In this document: in pieces, positions 38,336 to 49,794 of the stretch
Layout: the number at the start of each line of letters is the position of its first letter
How positions within the stretch are numbered: position 1 is the first letter of the stretch
Assembly (NCBI GenBank): GCA_030407085.1
Contig: CM059586.1
Location: forward strand, 100,453,501 to 100,517,500
Direction: 5' to 3'
Source: Trichopria drosophilae
Taxonomy: Eukaryota; Arthropoda; Insecta; Hymenoptera; Diapriidae
DNA: 64,000 nt
Position numbers and translations under genes: made by a program
Notes under the pieces: generated by a model
Told to the model about the DNA's origin: nothing
Seen by the model: only the letters and a program-made list of their open reading frames with translations
Database searches by the model: none

Positions 38336-41300
38336 TCATAATCGAAAATGGCGGAAATCGCCTCGGACTGTCAGATCCTTTTTTACTACATCTCGCGGTC
38401 TCGAGTTGTTCCTCGTGACATTATTTTTGCTTCGACTGGCTAGTCTTTTACCGGAAAAACTTCCAGATTCCTCGGTTTCATTGTATGGGATGTCTCGACG
38501 ATTCTCTTTATCCACGTCGCTTGGTTTGCATTTGGTCTTGGACCAAAGGCAGATGCCGCTATCCTCCCAAGTTTTTCCTTTATTCAAGCTCTGCTCTTCA
38601 AAGACTAACTTGCGAGGCTTGAGGAACTCCTTATCGATTATCTTTTTGAAACTCTTCTTCGGCGCTGCTGGTATTGCAGCCGTCGTAATATTAATTACAG
38701 GTGTTTTTTTTATTTCTTGCTGCAAATGAATACAATGCAGATCAAGCATTTGGAACGATTTACAGTAATATAGGACGCCGATACTAAACAATAGTCCGGG
38801 AGCCAGTTACATGATTTAGAGTCTTAATTTATCGACAATAAAATTTTTGTAGTCCCCCTCCCCTTAACTTATATATTATAATTTGTATGACCCGAAGGTT
38901 TATTATCTCTTCCTCTAAATTATATCTTTTTTTCACATTTTCTCTCACCACGATCAAAATACATTCGACCACGTTAAAGAAAAGAAAGTGGAACGAAAAA
39001 GAAAGATGCAACTATAACTTGAGGGGAGGACTATCGTAGAACTTAATGGAAGGAATACGGTATGCAATGTAGTTCAGACAAATTGTAGATGTAAAAAGGA
39101 AAAAATTGAAGATGGGATTTTTATTTTGGGGCGTTGGGGAGGCCAAAAAAGCTAGGTGTAGTTCTGAAAGCGGGGAGGCTCCGATTTGGTCGACATAACA
39201 TATTCTTACCTAATTTTGGGCGCTTATTATGAATATTATAGTATTGGCGGCAAGGTCATCTTCAAGGTGAAAAGTTGAAAAAAATCGCAAGAAACGTAAC
39301 ATAAAGGTATTGTTGTCAAGTCTAACCTTGAAGATGACCTTGTAGACAATTTACCCTCTGATATTCGTAATAAGCGTACAAAATTACGTAAGGATCAGTA
39401 GTGCCGACAAAATCAGGGAACCTTCTTTCGCAACTATATCCAAAACTTATTTTACGACCTTTTTAACCTTGAGGCTTTTTTAGCGTCAAAAATTGTGATC
39501 TTTTTTCATGAAAATGGTGATATCTCGGCTTCCTGGGAAGCTACAAGGTCCATCAAGCACTCAATTTAAATTTTTTTTTAATGCTCTACAACTTATATCC
39601 GAAGACTTTTAGTGTAGGATCGGTAGATTCCGAGATCGTGAGCGATAAAAAAAATGAAGCAAAAATTTTTTTACATTTTACTAACTATTATCGTAAGAAA
39701 TGTAAAAAATGCTTCAAGAGAAAGCTGCAGAGGACAAAAAATGAACACTATTCTCGTGTAAGTCATTCCATTTTGTTCAAAATGGCGCCTTACAGGGCGC
39801 GGTGAAGTTGTAAGTCATATGTATAAATAAAAATACGAATAAAAAATGAATAGACTTCTTTCTTCGTTATCTAAAATTGTTACTTCATTCTTTCCCTTTA
39901 TCTATCGAGATCTCGAAAACTATCGGTACTGTACTAAAAGTTTATGATTACAAGGTGTACAACATAGAAAAACCTTTAAAATGAGCTCCTGATAGACCTT
40001 GCAACTTCACACAAAACCGAGATTTTGCCATTTTTATGAAAAATACACCATTTTTAAGGCAAAAAAAGGTCGCAAACTTAGGGTTAAGATTTTTTTACCT
40101 CCCCAATACCCCCGAAAAAATCCTGTCTTCATTTTTTTCCATTTATAATGTCTTTTTGGTACAGTTTGAACTGGACTAATGATGTGAAAATAAAATATGT
40201 ACCGAACACTAAAAGTGTAAATTTATTTTACAAAAATATATATCTCTCAAAAAAAATGTTTGTATATCGAAAAAAGTAAAGTAGAGATTAGTGGAAGTAA
40301 AGAATTTTAAAAACTCGCTGGGTCCTAAACATTAAATGCAGTCAATTCGAAATAGACTAATTTTCATTTAGATACCCAATTTGTCACTATATGGGCAGTA
40401 TGTAACATGAATGGACAGCAGTGTTTCGACGATATTCGGTTACGATGTTTTTTTACCACGGCATAGTTTCATTAACAATCAAATAAGATACTAAAAATGT
40501 CACTGGCTCCCAGACTATAACAATCTCCCAATAAACCACTGTGATATTCGAAATCGGCATACGTTAAATACGAACTACGTTTCTTTTTTCCAAAAACAAA
40601 AAGATTACATTTGATTTTCGGAGAATGGGAATAACAAATTTTAATAGAGTGAACTTTTATGAAAAGAAAACGAAATCAGGACATTATTATTAACTATTTA
40701 TTCATAAATAATGTTGGTATGTTTTATTGTGGAATTAATCTCGATTTACGGGTCGGCATAAAATCGTAGAAAATCAAATAGCAATTTCTGAAAACCAAAA
40801 TGCAAAAGGAAAGAAACAGAGTGTGAAATACGGATTCTGAATACTTTGTGGTTTATTGGGTCTATATATAATAAAAGGTTAAAAAATTCATAACAATAAA
40901 ATTACAAAATACTAGTTACAAATATAGCTTTGATGTAGGTAACGCGTTATGATGGATGAATTCCCAGCAAACCAAAATGGATGAAAGATGGATTCAGATG
41001 GATTCTTTTCAATGTTTTTGAATAAGCAGTTTTAATTGTATAGTCCATGCAGGTCCAAAAACAATAATATTAAAAATAAATGATTTCTGACTGCCCGCAA
41101 ATACAAAATTAATTTTCACATGAGGTTTTCAAATAAAAAGAACGAACTTGAAAATAATGTAATTTCGAATTACTACAAATACAGGTATCGCATCAAATCT
41201 TACACAGTGATGTGCAGTAGTAGATCAGTGATCAGCGCGATCGAATTTCAAGTTAAGCATCGTTCGCCATGAACCCTGATTGGGTAGGTGACCGAATAAA

Positions 41301-44300
41301 AATAATTTTTTTTAAAGTAAGTTAATTATATAAAATATCAAATTCAATAAATATTTAAAAAATGCAAAGAAAATAAACATTTTTTAATACAAAAAATAGG
41401 AAAAGGTTAAGAATAAAAAATACAAATAATGGGTATCCATCTTGTAATATCTCTTTTAATCCCACTTAAACAAGTTTCTTTGAATTTAAACTGCACATTC
41501 AATTGCATTTCAAGGGTTCAAATTTTTAATCCACATAAAAATCCATTGTTGTTTGCTGGGTAATTACAACACTGTTATTTCATTTTCCTGTAGTTTCTCT
41601 TCTGAAGTTAGAATGATGTCTGCACAATGTTGCGAAGAGGGGAAGAAAAAATGAATTTACACAATCAAGAGAGGTGGAGTTTTTTTTATTTTTTAATTTA
41701 ATTTTTTATTTCTGAACAAAATTAGATATTTGATATACCGGGAGATAAATCTGGGTTCTTTTGATTGTCAGAATAATGCTCTTAGAGCAAAATTCCATTT
41801 AATTCGTCCATCATAAAGCATTATAAATATAGTTATACTTGCAAAAATCACAATATTAAAGTAAAAATATTATTTATAGACAATACACTAATTCTTTTTT
41901 ACAAATTGGTAACTCATTGTGTTTGAAATACTTTGAACTTTGTCAACAAGAATTCCAAAGCAACGAGAAAAGAAATTCACATTAATAAATTGATGCCAAT
42001 GTTACTGAAAACTTCACAAGAATATATCAGTGAAATTTAACGAATTGCACAGACACAGAAATGTCTTTTTCGTGAAGGATTTAAAATCAGTTTGAAACTA
42101 GGGATTTTAAAGAGATTTTATCATATACATTTTATCATACAACAATATTTATATTATTTTCGTTTCTTTTTTGTAAGGACTTATTGTCCGTTTATTAATA
42201 ATAAATAAAATAAATAAAAATAAATAAAAATATTGTATATTTTACAATATTATAGAATATAATAATCTTCAATTATAACACAAGAACAAATTGTAGTACG
42301 ATTTATAGTAATTTATAAGATAACAAAATTTACTACTGTTAAATGTGAACTCTACAATATAAAACTCTAATAATATTATAATATATATTTAAAATGAAAA
42401 TAAAAAATAAGGCTGCAGTGAAAACTGCAATATTTTGTGTGAATATTATGTTACATGTAAAAATGTTATACTTAAATAAAACAAATTCAGAAAATTCTTA
42501 TCAAATGCTAACAAAGTTTATTTTTTAGCTCGTTAACAATCAAACGAAACCTAGAAGTCAAGAAAGTCACTAAATGATTTGAATGGAAAACTTCTACATC
42601 CAATCAATGAAAGCACTACGATATCATATTCTCGAAGTTGTACATAGATGTTAAACAATATTTACAACATGGTAATTACACCATGATTTAGAGTACATCA
42701 CTCAGTACAGGGTTCCTTAAGTCAGTGGTCTTAAATATTGTCGACTTTGATTTAAACGATTATAGAGATCAGAGGCATCAAAATTAATGTCAAAATAACA
42801 AACCTATACTGTGTTGCACTAATTAGGAGCATTACTACTTCAATAGGAATATAAAATATTGTTTGTTAATATAAAGACAGGTGAAATGGTTATATACAAG
42901 TAACTTTGCAGCAATCAAAAATTCATTTACTGCATCATTTCTGAATAGGTTTTTTCATCGTCTGGAATGAATTTCAATGAGAAAATACTTCAGATATGTT
43001 TCATGTTTTATTTTTTTTATAAGTTATTGAAATTAATTCATTTGAAACTATAAAGTTAACTATTTTTCCATTAGAATTAATTCAATTTCCAATGTTCTAT
43101 TTGCAATTTTTTATCGAATTTCATTAATGATGACACTTTTTACATTCCACTTTTTTCCCATTCAAAATCATTGAAGCGAACAACTTTCTACAAACTGTTA
43201 ACCATTAATAGTAATTAAAATTTATTTTGTTTTTGAAATTCATTCAAGAAGTTAAGAAAGCTAATTCAGATGTGATGTCAGGAATAAATTTCAATCGACC
43301 TTCAAGGAATTTTCGTTTACTGGGATTAGGGGGTGAAATATCATACCATCGAAACTTATTAAATAAATAAATTACTGTTTGATGGCACTTTAAGTACAAT
43401 ATGTTACTTTATTAATGGCACAGGATTAACTCCCTTTAACCAACCATGATATGTACATATTAAAAATAAAAGTGAGTGCGGCTTAACTTAAAATTAGAAA
43501 GAAATTATTAATAATTTTGTATGAGCACGGTATATGAAACGAACAATGAGTTTACGGATACATCAAAATACGAAACTTCAATCGACTGTAGTAAACGCCA
43601 ATTAATGTACTGATAGCACATTACGGCCCGACTTGTCAGCTTCCAATAAATATTCAAAAATTATTAAGTTTTTGTTTTCCATTAAATACTGATATGTCAA
43701 CTGACTAATAAAATTTAACTACCCTGCATAAAACTCTAAATATCGGATAAAATTTAATCCATTTTTATCCATAATGAGGTATTTTTTTTCCTGTTTTCGA
43801 TGCGTTTCTATCCAGTTGTGTCCAATTATATCCAATTTTTAAAGCAGGGTAAGGAATACATAAAATATGTTCCAATTTAAAACAGATTTCGATTATTAAA
43901 CAATAACTTCATATCTTGCTTACGAACAGCCATGTGGATTCTATATGGATTTTCATTATGGACTTTCCATATGGATTCCATGTGGATTGATGTGGATTCC
44001 ATGTGGACTCGTCTGGATTCCATATGGATTTTTTTATATGGATTTGGATAAACTTCCGAAAGCCACACACCTCCAATTTTTTCGAAATTACGTATACTTA
44101 CGTAATTTGATGCGCTGATTACGAATTTCGTAATGAAAATTGCCGACAAGGTCATCTTCAAGGTCAAAATGAAAAAAACGCGTTTTTTTTTGCATTTATT
44201 CGCATTTATTTCCGAAAATACAAATCAGACGGAAAAAAGTTTCAAACAAAAAAGATAGAGAATCAAATTCTCTACAAAAAAGGTTAGATGCATTTTTTTC

Positions 44301-46294
44301 GAAATATCAAAAATAATGCCATAATCGGATGAGGAACATGACAATAATCTAGTTAACGTTCTCTTTGCAATGTAGTTAGGCTTGTCGCCACTAGATGAAA
44401 TTGCGGTGCTCAGAACTTTCTGCTAGGCATTTCCGGCTCCCGTTGACAGGATCAGGACAATTTTTGCCCTTTTTTATACTAACTTTTATACCCCCCCCCC
44501 CTCCCCCTCCCGTTCAGATTTATGATTATTTACGGCTACCTCCTACAGTTTGAAAAGCAATGCTTGAATCTAGGGAGACCCCCCTTTTTATACTACCCTA
44601 ACCTCCAACCATCAAATACAAAAGGAACACGTTGAACAGATTATTCTCATGTTCCTCCTTCGATTACGACGTTACCTTTGATGTTTCGATAAAAATGCAT
44701 CTAACCTTTTTTGTAGAGAATTTGATTCTCTATCTTTTTTGTTGGAAACTTTTTTCCGTCTGATTTGTATTTTCGGAGATAAATGCGAAGAAATTCAAAA
44801 AATGCGTTTTTTTTTTCATTTTGACCTTGAAGATGACCTTGTCGGCAATTTTCACTATGTAATTCGTAATCAGCGCATTACATTATGTAAATTCAAAATG
44901 TAAATTCATAAATGTATTGAATATTTTAATTTTAAAACCATATTATTTATTCGTTATAGTCGATCTATGATTTCATTCAACTTATATAAGTAGATTTTCA
45001 AAAATATTAAATTTTTAATCCATGATTATGTGTAGTTAGATTGTTTCGAAAAATTGTACAAAGTACATCATTAAATAATATTGCTCATAACTTGTCTTAA
45101 ATTTAACTAAAGGATCTGTTCTAAGAATTCCAATAAATTACATGCGCATTGCAAAAAATACCATATAAAATTAATTTACTTCACTGTAATCTTTTAACAA
45201 TTTACATTCCTTGTAAAGATGAATTTTACAAATCCTACGTCTTCATTGATGTAATATTATTAAAATCAATATCGTGAAACCTTACAAATGCTATTCACGA
45301 TTACGTATTCTTATACCTATTTGCTGCTAAATTATACATATTGAGAAAATCTATAACAGGTGCATTTATTTCGTGTACATAATGAAAAGTGGGATAGTAT
45401 GTAAATAAATTCTTTATTATGTTCACACAGCAATAAATATCATAGTCGCAGGTTAATTTTTTAAACTTTCCTTTAATATTTCACACTATATTTAAAACGA
45501 TATGACATAAATATTAGTCACTTATGAAATATTTATAAATAGTTCACATTTTTATTAAAGTTATAAAAATTGGATCTTGGGATAGTTCTATTTCACTACA
45601 GGAAACTATTATTAAAGCGATAAAATCTATCGAATATCAGAATTGAAAAACATTAAATAAAATAAAAATATAAAATGATTGTAAATAAAATCTAATTTCT
45701 AATTATATTTCTCATAAAAATGTAAAATCTCATTTCATTCCTCGTTTCATACTTATGTCTAAAACAAATTTATACGCATTGATAATTATTGATACAAAAA
45801 CAAATAATAATATTAATGTATAACAATTACAAACCCTTTATTGAACCGCTGAACAGCCAAGTCATTTTTTAAAGAAATGTTTACATAGCATGAAAAATTA
45901 TCCAACATTTTTTAAATTTATAATTTAAAGAAATTCTATTAAATTAAATGTATTAAATTATAAAAAAGCTTAAAAATTCGCTCTGAGACAATAAAATAAC
46001 TATTATATTTATCTTCTATATGGAAATAATCATGTCACACAATTAAAAATATTCGTTTGAATCTTTTGCGTTTGCGACATTTTTCAAGATTTATGTCCAT
46101 AAGGTTAGTTTTCGAAATTCAAATGTTTAACCGCTTGGTCAACGACTTCAGCTTATGTGAAAGTTACATTTCTCAGAAATTGATCCAAAATAATGTTAGG
46201 AGCTAAAGGAAACTCCAATTTTCCTCACCTCGAAATCGAAAGCGTTTTCGATACCGAACCAAGACGCGTCGCACTGTTGCATCCATCCTGACAT
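38336..46294 (-). CDS. Spliced minus-strand gene: small basic protein with KEN motif, function unknown
   Basis: Two exons fit together. Exon 1 (46294-46229) starts at ATG in context AAAGATG and encodes 22 residues rich in aromatic and acidic residues (M-S-G-W-M-Q-Q-C-D, then S-W-F-G-I-E). It ends at the strong donor GAG|GTGAGG. The second exon (38719-38336) follows the acceptor TATTCATTTGCAG|CAAG and runs 127 codons to TGA. Both junctions are phase 0, so the predicted protein is about 149 residues. It is Lys/Arg-rich, with P-K-K-S-F-K-K and K-P-R-K near residues 42-60, D-S-G near 75 and a K-E-N sequence near 93-95, the core of APC/C degrons. The intron of about 7.5 kb holds MITEs and a 5S-like relic. 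An extra middle exon cannot be excluded. An alternative end using 32351-32448 is possible. I do not recognise the family; a cell-cycle role from the KEN alone would be speculation. Confidence 0.6.
39205..39391. mobile_element. Short MITE of the CAAGGTCATCTTCAAGGT family (in intron)
   Basis: The ends CTTACCTAATTTTGGGCGCT and the complement CCTTACGTAATTTTGTACGC lead inward to GGCAAGGTCATCTTCAAGGT and its complement, making arms of about 65 bp around a 50-bp spacer. The same terminal sequence heads the larger element at 44096-44893, so both belong to one family. Non-coding. Confidence 0.75.
39440..40110. repeat. Old, diverged fold-back element (in intron)
   Basis: Blocks on the left (ATGAAAATGGTGATATCTCG, CTACAAGGTCCATCAAG, AGACTTTTAGTGTAGGATCG, CCGAGATCGTGAGCGATAAA) reappear as diverged complements on the right (CGAGATTTTGCCATTTTTAT, TGATAGACCTTGCA, TACTGTACTAAAAGT, TTTATCTATCGAGATCTCG). 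The arms are roughly 250 bp each. No coding capacity; the divergence implies an old insertion. Confidence 0.6.
40111..41234. other. Intron sequence, no further feature
   Basis: AT-rich; a few ATGGATG/GATGGATTC repeats occur near 40950-41010. Confidence 0.4.
41235..41295 (+). repeat. 5S rRNA-derived fragment
   Basis: The order CGATC..AA.TTCAAGTTAAGCATCG, TTCG.CATGAAC..TGATTGGG and TAGGTGACCG follows the middle and 3' part of eukaryotic 5S rRNA, including its internal pol III promoter region (usual AAGTTAAGCA, then TTGGATGGGTGACCG). The 5' third and the 3' end are missing and several bases differ. It is a pseudogene or the head of a 5S-derived SINE. Confidence 0.65.
41296..43919. other. Intron sequence, AT-rich, no exon seen
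   Basis: An AATAA-type microsatellite lies near 42197-42232. I searched both strands for an additional exon with consensus splice sites and found none convincing. Confidence 0.4.
43920..44045. repeat. Short degenerate tandem repeat (TGTGGATTCCATATGGATT)
   Basis: Units related to CATGTGGATTCCATATGG recur about eight times. In the antisense frame they give a spurious I-H-M-E-S repeat peptide. Related TCCATTTTTATCCAT and ATCCAATT phrases occur just upstream (43755-43840), suggesting a wider decayed array. Confidence 0.6.
44096..44893. mobile_element. ~800-bp MITE with ~200-bp TIRs, CAAGGTCATCTTCAAGGT family
   Basis: The left arm begins ACTTACGTAATTTGATGCGC, passes GCCGACAAGGTCATCTTCAA, and ends near GAATCAAATTCTCTAC. 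The right arm (about 44690-44893) is its complement. The interior of about 380 bp has a C run (about 44491-44512) and no transposase. It shares its termini with 39205-39391. It lies in the intron of the 38.3-46.3 kb gene. Confidence 0.85.
44894..46228. other. 5'-most part of intron 1, AT-rich
   Basis: No repeat or exon recognised. Confidence 0.4.
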
Positions 46295-46580
46295 CTTTAT
46301 CGAGAGATAATTTTGTTTTCGCGAAAATAAAAACGGGCAATTTTAAATCTCCTACTTTCACTGAATTTTCACGAAAGTTCGTGATTTAGTCGCGCAGTTT
46401 AGAAATTAAAGAAATGTCAGCCAAATATAGGCAACTATTTTGAATTTTCCGCGAATTACGATAGGAAATCGTCAAAATACAAAACAAACTATGAGAACGA
46501 TTTTACGAATGTTGCGCCGCGGTGACCGTTGCCAGGTTCGTGCGCTTCGCACAAGTGGCGCCACGGTGGCGAGTTATCAA
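46295..46580 (-). promoter_or_regulatory. 5' UTR and CpG-rich promoter region of the 38.3-46.3 kb gene
   Basis: Directly upstream of the start codon, base composition shifts. Between about 46505 and 46575 the sequence is rich in CpG, with GCGCCGCGGTGACC and GGCGCCACGGTGGCG, against an AT-rich background. This is what a housekeeping-type TATA-less promoter would look like. The plus-strand frame in the same place (46522-46707) is best seen as a by-product of that composition. Confidence 0.45.
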
Positions 46581-46802
46581 GTTACGATTCATACGTTTAT
46601 TTAAATCGAAGGGAACTTTTGATAATTTTGTATTAGTCGACGACAAATACTGTGTTATTATTATCGTCTATCGATATTTTTTATTTGAATTGAATTGCGC
46701 GTCCTAAAGTAAACTTAGCTTTCAATATCGAAATTAGTATTCGCCTCTCGAAAATCGCATCAGCGTTCCTAGTGTCAATTTTGAAACTATTCTAACGTTA
46801 TC

Positions 46803-47172
46803 ATTATAAATTGATGGTTAAACGAACTTACCTGTAAGTGAAGTTCGACCATAATTATATGAGTAGCTTGTTCGAAGATATAACTACGTAGTACCGCTAC
46901 TCGCCGCACGATGACGCCACATTTAGAGCCCTATTTAAAGCAAAAATACCCCTCTGGGTTGTATGTATATACTCCCAGCCTCATATTTCCCCGGCATCGG
47001 CCAGTGATCCTCATTATAGTTTAGAGAGAAGCCTTAAGGGGTGGGTGCTTTACCATTTTTGTAAATAAATTTAGTAAAATAAGGGTGGGAAAATATATCT
47101 TCGAACAAGCTACTCATATAATTATGGTCGAACTTCACTTACAGGTAAGTTCGTATAACCATCAATTATATT
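46803..47172. mobile_element. Hairpin MITE with ~75-bp TIRs
   Basis: The arms run from ATTGATGGTTAAACGAACTT through AGTGAAGTTCGACCATAATT to AGCTTGTTCGAAGATATA on the left (to 46882). The complement is on the right (47094 to about 47170). Each arm contains the small palindrome ACTTACCTGTAAGT / ACTTACAGGTAAGT, which reads CAG|GTAAGT, a perfect splice donor, on one strand. The loop of about 210 bp includes the segment that recurs inverted at 56939-57096. The element sits 250-600 bp upstream of the gene's CpG-rich block. Confidence 0.8.
46851..47010 (+). repeat. Left arm of a 10-kb inverted repeat
   Basis: From the AGCTTGTTCGAAGATATA core (46865-46882) through TACCGCTAC, CCCTATTTAAAGC, GGGTTGTATGTATATACTCC and GGCCAGTGATCC, this segment matches the reverse complement of 56939-57096 with only a few differences by eye. 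Another copy of the core with the flank TCAATTATATTTCGTTG lies at 47162-47205 and matches the outer part of the right arm even better. Confidence 0.8.
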
Positions 47173-47205
47173 TCGTTGAGCTTGTTCGAAGATATAACTA
47201 CGTAG

Positions 47206-47599
47206 ATGTTTAGAGCTACATTTCCAGCTAATTGCAATTCCTATAATATAAGCCTTTGTTTAAAGGGGAGGTAAGACTGTAAGTTAACAACGCTGTAAAG
47301 CGTTTGACGACGGTATTTTCGTTTACCGATCATTGTTAATTAAAAAGTGCCTATTAGAATTTTCTGTGAAATAATAAAAAAGTAATTTTTACAAAGTTTT
47401 TTTTTTTATTTTTTTTTTTCTAATAATAAGGCATATTGCCATTTAATAAACCGATATTATATAAGTAAGTGATATTTATTGGAAGTTTTAAAATTGCTTT
47501 GGATTATGCTTTATAAAATAGCAAATAGTTTAATATACCAATGTTTCGGGACACACTGTGCCCTCATCAAGTGCTAGCCACGAACTTAACTGATATTAG
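47206..47599. other. Segment between inverted-repeat arm and minisatellite
   Basis: T-rich run near 47398-47420; no gene. Confidence 0.4.
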
Positions 47600-48790
47600 C
47601 ATTTTCCATTAAGGAGGTGTAAGTCTCAATTTAACAAGTAACCCTTGACCGCAATTTTAGATTGATACTCAAGAATGTTTTTAATTAAAATCCATTATGT
47701 GGATCATTTATTTATACATTCTGGCATGATAACAAAACCAAATATGGTATTTAATAATTTACCTATGACTTCGACTTACATCGAAGCTCAAGCATGATTT
47801 TGATTCAAATCATGTGAATCATGCGTTTATCCATTCTGGCATTATGTTAAATCATATATTCGGTATTTAATAATTTGCCCATGACGGCAACTTACATTGA
47901 AGCTCAAGCATATCTTAAATAAAAAATCCGCTATGTGGATCATACATTTATCTATTCTAGCATGATGTTAAATCAAATTCGGTATTTAATCGTCTGCCCA
48001 TGACCTCAACTTGCATTGAAGCTCAAGCATATCTTGGATAAGAAATCCACTATGTGGATCATGCATTTATCCATTCTGGATTATGTTAAATCATATATTC
48101 GGAATTTAATAATTTGCCCATGACCTCAACTTACATTGAAGCTCAAGCATATCTTCCATAAAAAATCCGCTATGTGGATCATACATTTATCTCTTCTAGC
48201 ATGATGTTAAATCAAATATTCGGTATTTAATTGTCTGCCCATGACCTCAACTTGCATTGAAGCTCAAGCATATTTTGGATAAGAAATCCACTATGTGGAT
48301 CATACATTTACCTATTCTGGCATTATGTTAAATTATATATTCGGAATTTATTAATTTGCCCATGACGTCAACTTACATTGAAGCTCAAGCATATCTTAAA
48401 TAAAAAATCCGCTATATGGATCATGCATTTACCTATTCTGGCATTATGTTAAATCATATATTCGGAATTTAATAATTTGCCCATGACCTCAACTTGCATT
48501 GAAGCTCAAGCATATCTTGGAAAAGAAATCCACTATGTGGATCATATATTTATCCATTCTGGCATGATATTAAATTCAATGTTTGATATTTAATAATTTT
48601 GCCCATGACCTCCAATTATGTTAAAACTCACACATGTATTGGAATAAAAATCCATTATGTAAATCATGCATTTATACTCTCTGACATGATGTTAAATCAC
48701 ATATGGTATTCAATAATTTGCCCATGACCTCAACTTACATTGAAGCTCAAGCATGTATTGAAGTAAAATGCACTACGGTATTTAGGAATT
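47600..48790 (+). repeat. Minisatellite, about nine to ten units of ~120 bp
   Basis: The phrase GAAGCTCAAGCAT recurs at about 47783, 47899, 48018, 48138, 48259, 48380, 48501 and 48742, with a mutated unit near 48621. Spacing is 116-121 bp. Each unit also has GCCCATGAC(C/G)TCAACTT, ATGTGGATCAT(A/G)CATTTA and ATTCTGGCATTATGTTAAAT. Even- and odd-numbered units share variants (CTTGG(A)TAAGAAATCCAC versus CTTAAATAAAAAATCCGC), suggesting a two-unit higher order. Decayed units continue to about 49190. Non-coding. Confidence 0.9.
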
Positions 48791-49794
48791 AATTCATGAC
48801 ATCAATTTTCGATTGAAAATCAGCAATAACGTGAATCAGTATATCATCTCGACTCTGGTTAATGTTCAGAGATGCTGTTAACGACAAATATGATATATTT
48901 GGCCCATGACATTAACATTCATTCAAGCTCGAGCTTGCCGAAGAATTAACTATCTTGAAATAAAATCCAATATAATTATGCAATGTAGTGCGTGACTGCA
49001 AGTCCTCACTAAAGTTCAGACATATTGTTAATAAAAAGATGTGATATTTAGTACCTGACGTAAATTTTCATTGCAGCTCGAGCTTGTTGTTTTAGATTTC
49101 AACTGGTTTGAATTTAAATTCAACCTACATACAATCTAGCATATGACTTCAATTCTCTATTGACGCTGAGAAATGTTTTTGAAAATCCACTGTCACAATT
49201 CAATTTTCAACTTAGCACGTATAGATGAGTCGATTACGTTATTTATTGATAATTAGAGCTGACAAGTGCATGGCAGTCTAATGCTGAACTTACACAAGTA
49301 TTGTCACTAAAAAATATGTCTTTGGTTCTAATTAAGCTAAGAGGAAAGATACCTATTTCATAACTTTTATTCTGTGTCATTTTATTTCCTAATTTCATAA
49401 TATTCTTATTTATTTCTTCATAATTTTATGTTTATATTCACTTGTATTATCAGCATTTATTTTTCTTTGAGTGTTAGGAAATTGACAACATTTTAACCAC
49501 TTCCATCCATTCACCATTGGAAACTCCCATCCTATGCAACAACTTCCCATTTTAGTGATACTTCTACATATTAATATATTTATAAGATTACCATGTATGC
49601 AGTTCAATCAATTTCCAAATTGAGTTTATGAATCTTACAAACTGTCAATTTACACTGACTGCAGGGAAATAATAATGATATGATGTATCTCTACTACACT
49701 ATGCACAAGCAAAGGTTCACTCATAGTGCACTGAATAATTTTGCAGCTTTGGTAAAATATATAGAAAGTGTTTTAAAATATTTCTTGGCATTGT
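48791..49794. other. Decayed minisatellite flank and AT-rich sequence
   Basis: Degenerate GCCCATGACATTAACATTCA and AGCTCGAGCTTG phrases (about 48900-49150) are remnants of minisatellite units. Nothing else is visible up to the retrotransposon. Confidence 0.5.

Noticed and set aside
43877..44167. ORF with repeated I-H-M-E-S peptide
   Set aside because: It is produced by the degenerate TGTGGATTCC tandem repeat and MITE end; no gene structure supports it.
46522..46707. 61-codon plus-strand ORF as a gene
   Set aside because: It overlaps the CpG-rich promoter region of the minus-strand gene and has no motif or splice context.
47600..48790. CRISPR-like array
   Set aside because: The repeats are whole 120-bp units with no unique spacers, in a eukaryotic setting; it is a minisatellite.
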